Assembly (NCBI RefSeq): GCF_017573505.1
Contig: NZ_JAGEOJ010000019.1
Span: 166,768 to 230,767, forward strand
DNA: 64,000 bases
Source of the DNA: Actinomadura barringtoniae
GTDB lineage: Bacteria > Actinomycetota > Actinomycetes > Streptosporangiales > Streptosporangiaceae
Direction of reading: 5' to 3'
The notes beneath the pieces are model-generated. The model saw only the letters and a list, made by a program, of their open reading frames with translations. It was not told where the DNA came from and searched no databases. Within the stretch, counting starts at the first letter, position 1, and each line of letters starts with the position of its first letter. Below are positions 63,511 through 64,000 of this stretch, one piece after another. The position numbers and the translations under genes were made by a program.

Positions 63511-64000
63511 CTCCCCTTCCGCTGGGGTCTGGTGCCCGGGTGCGGGTTGAGCGTTGGTTGAAGGCCGAAAAGCTCGCCGACGAAGAGAGTGGGTGGACGG
63601 CTTGGGTTGCTGGTCGGGCTGCGGGTCACCACGGGGTTGGGGCTTGTGCCTTGGCGCGCTTCGCGCGGGATTGCGGCAGCGGTCTCCCCTTCCGTTGCGG
63701 TTGTTGCCCAGGTGCGGGGTGGGTGTTGGTTGAAGGCCGAAAGGCTCGGCGACGAGGAAGGTGGGGGCAGGGCTGGGGGTGCGCTGTTCGGCTGCGGTTC
63801 ACCACGTGGCTTGGGTTCGGGCCTGTAGCGCGCTGCGCGCGGAGTGAGCGGCAGCGGTCGCCCCTTCCGTGGCGGTCTGCTGCCCGACTGGCGGGTGGGG
63901 GGCTGGTTGAAGGCCGAAAAGCTCGGCGACGAGGAAGGAGGGGGCGGGGGTGGGGGTGGGCTGTTCGGGTGCGGGTCTCACGGGGCTGGAGTTCAGACCT
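63511..64000. repeat. Tandem repeat of about 174 bp, continuing past the window end
   Basis: Three copies start with CTCCCCTTCCG-like sequence at 63511, 63684 and 63859 (periods 173 and 175 bp). Each carries the well-conserved core GGTTGAAGGCCGAAA followed by GCTCG.CGACGA. Copy 3 is cut by the window end. A partial fourth copy may precede them near 63340. On the minus strand the core would read as FLVAELFGLQP, but the frame is interrupted, so coding is doubtful. Confidence 0.8.

Noticed and set aside
63219..63981. Proline-rich minus-strand frames in the terminal repeats
   Set aside because: The frame is broken between copies and the content is repeat-driven.

Overview
The window is high-GC DNA (most codons end in G or C, with frequent GTG starts and GGAGG-type ribosome sites) from a filamentous actinobacterium. 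DUF5753-type helix-turn-helix proteins, a chaplin-like wall-anchored protein, SWIM/DUF6493 genes and citrate synthase with an N-terminal HTH all point to Streptomyces relatives. I lean towards Streptosporangiales (Nonomuraea, Actinomadura, Sphaerisporangium-like), but no rRNA or marker gene is present to prove it. I see no tRNA, rRNA or CRISPR array.

Layout. 1-10.3 kb: signalling and transport. It holds the end of an FtsX-type ABC permease, an orphan OmpR-type regulator, a polytopic GT-C-like membrane protein, a BlaI/M56 pair, a DUF347 membrane protein, and an ABC-2 transporter followed by a NarL-type two-component pair. 10.3-12.7 kb: a secreted M28 aminopeptidase. 12.7-26.7 kb: an accessory region with broken genes (TPR relic, frameshifted unknown gene, SDR relic, IS3 OrfA relic, truncated nuclease-like N-terminus). 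Between these lie unusual intact genes: an HTH-DUF5753 protein fused to a degenerate PP2C/SpoIIE domain, a flavoprotein, a STAND ATPase that has lost its DNA-binding end, and a 1288-residue DUF4157 (eCIS-core) protein. That last protein has a zinc phospholipase-like centre and two beta-propeller/lectin regions.

26.7-36.7 kb: SGNH hydrolase, STAS protein, a triple AAA ATPase, an ABC exporter, an LCP cell-wall ligase, two tiny paralogous membrane proteins and a glutathione peroxidase. 36.7-43.3 kb: SDR, two TetR regulators with clear palindromic operators, a flavin monooxygenase, a MacB-type ABC transporter and Ogt. 43.4-50.1 kb: a translationally coupled SWIM-DUF6493-DUF6493 operon. 50.2-53.6 kb: HTH-citrate synthase with a palindrome upstream, small membrane proteins and a MarR-GNAT fusion. 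53.8-57 kb: cell-surface proteins. 57.1-62.9 kb: a PucR regulator divergent from an MFS/MBL-hydrolase pair, then an XRE-cupin/AlaX pair. 62.9-64 kb: a small secreted protein and a repeat field.

The most striking signal is a minisatellite habit. Short tandem repeats have been inserted in frame into otherwise ordinary enzymes (citrate synthase, AlaX, flavin monooxygenase, MFS transporter, SWIM protein, DUF6493, ABC permease, and ahead of a signal peptide). The coding arrays whose unit I could define repeat every 12, 15 or 18 bp. Intergenic arrays use units such as 8, 14, 16, 24 and about 174 bp. One apparent frameshift sits exactly on an 8-bp tandem repeat. The other leading candidate for a new system is the orphan DUF4157 multidomain protein.
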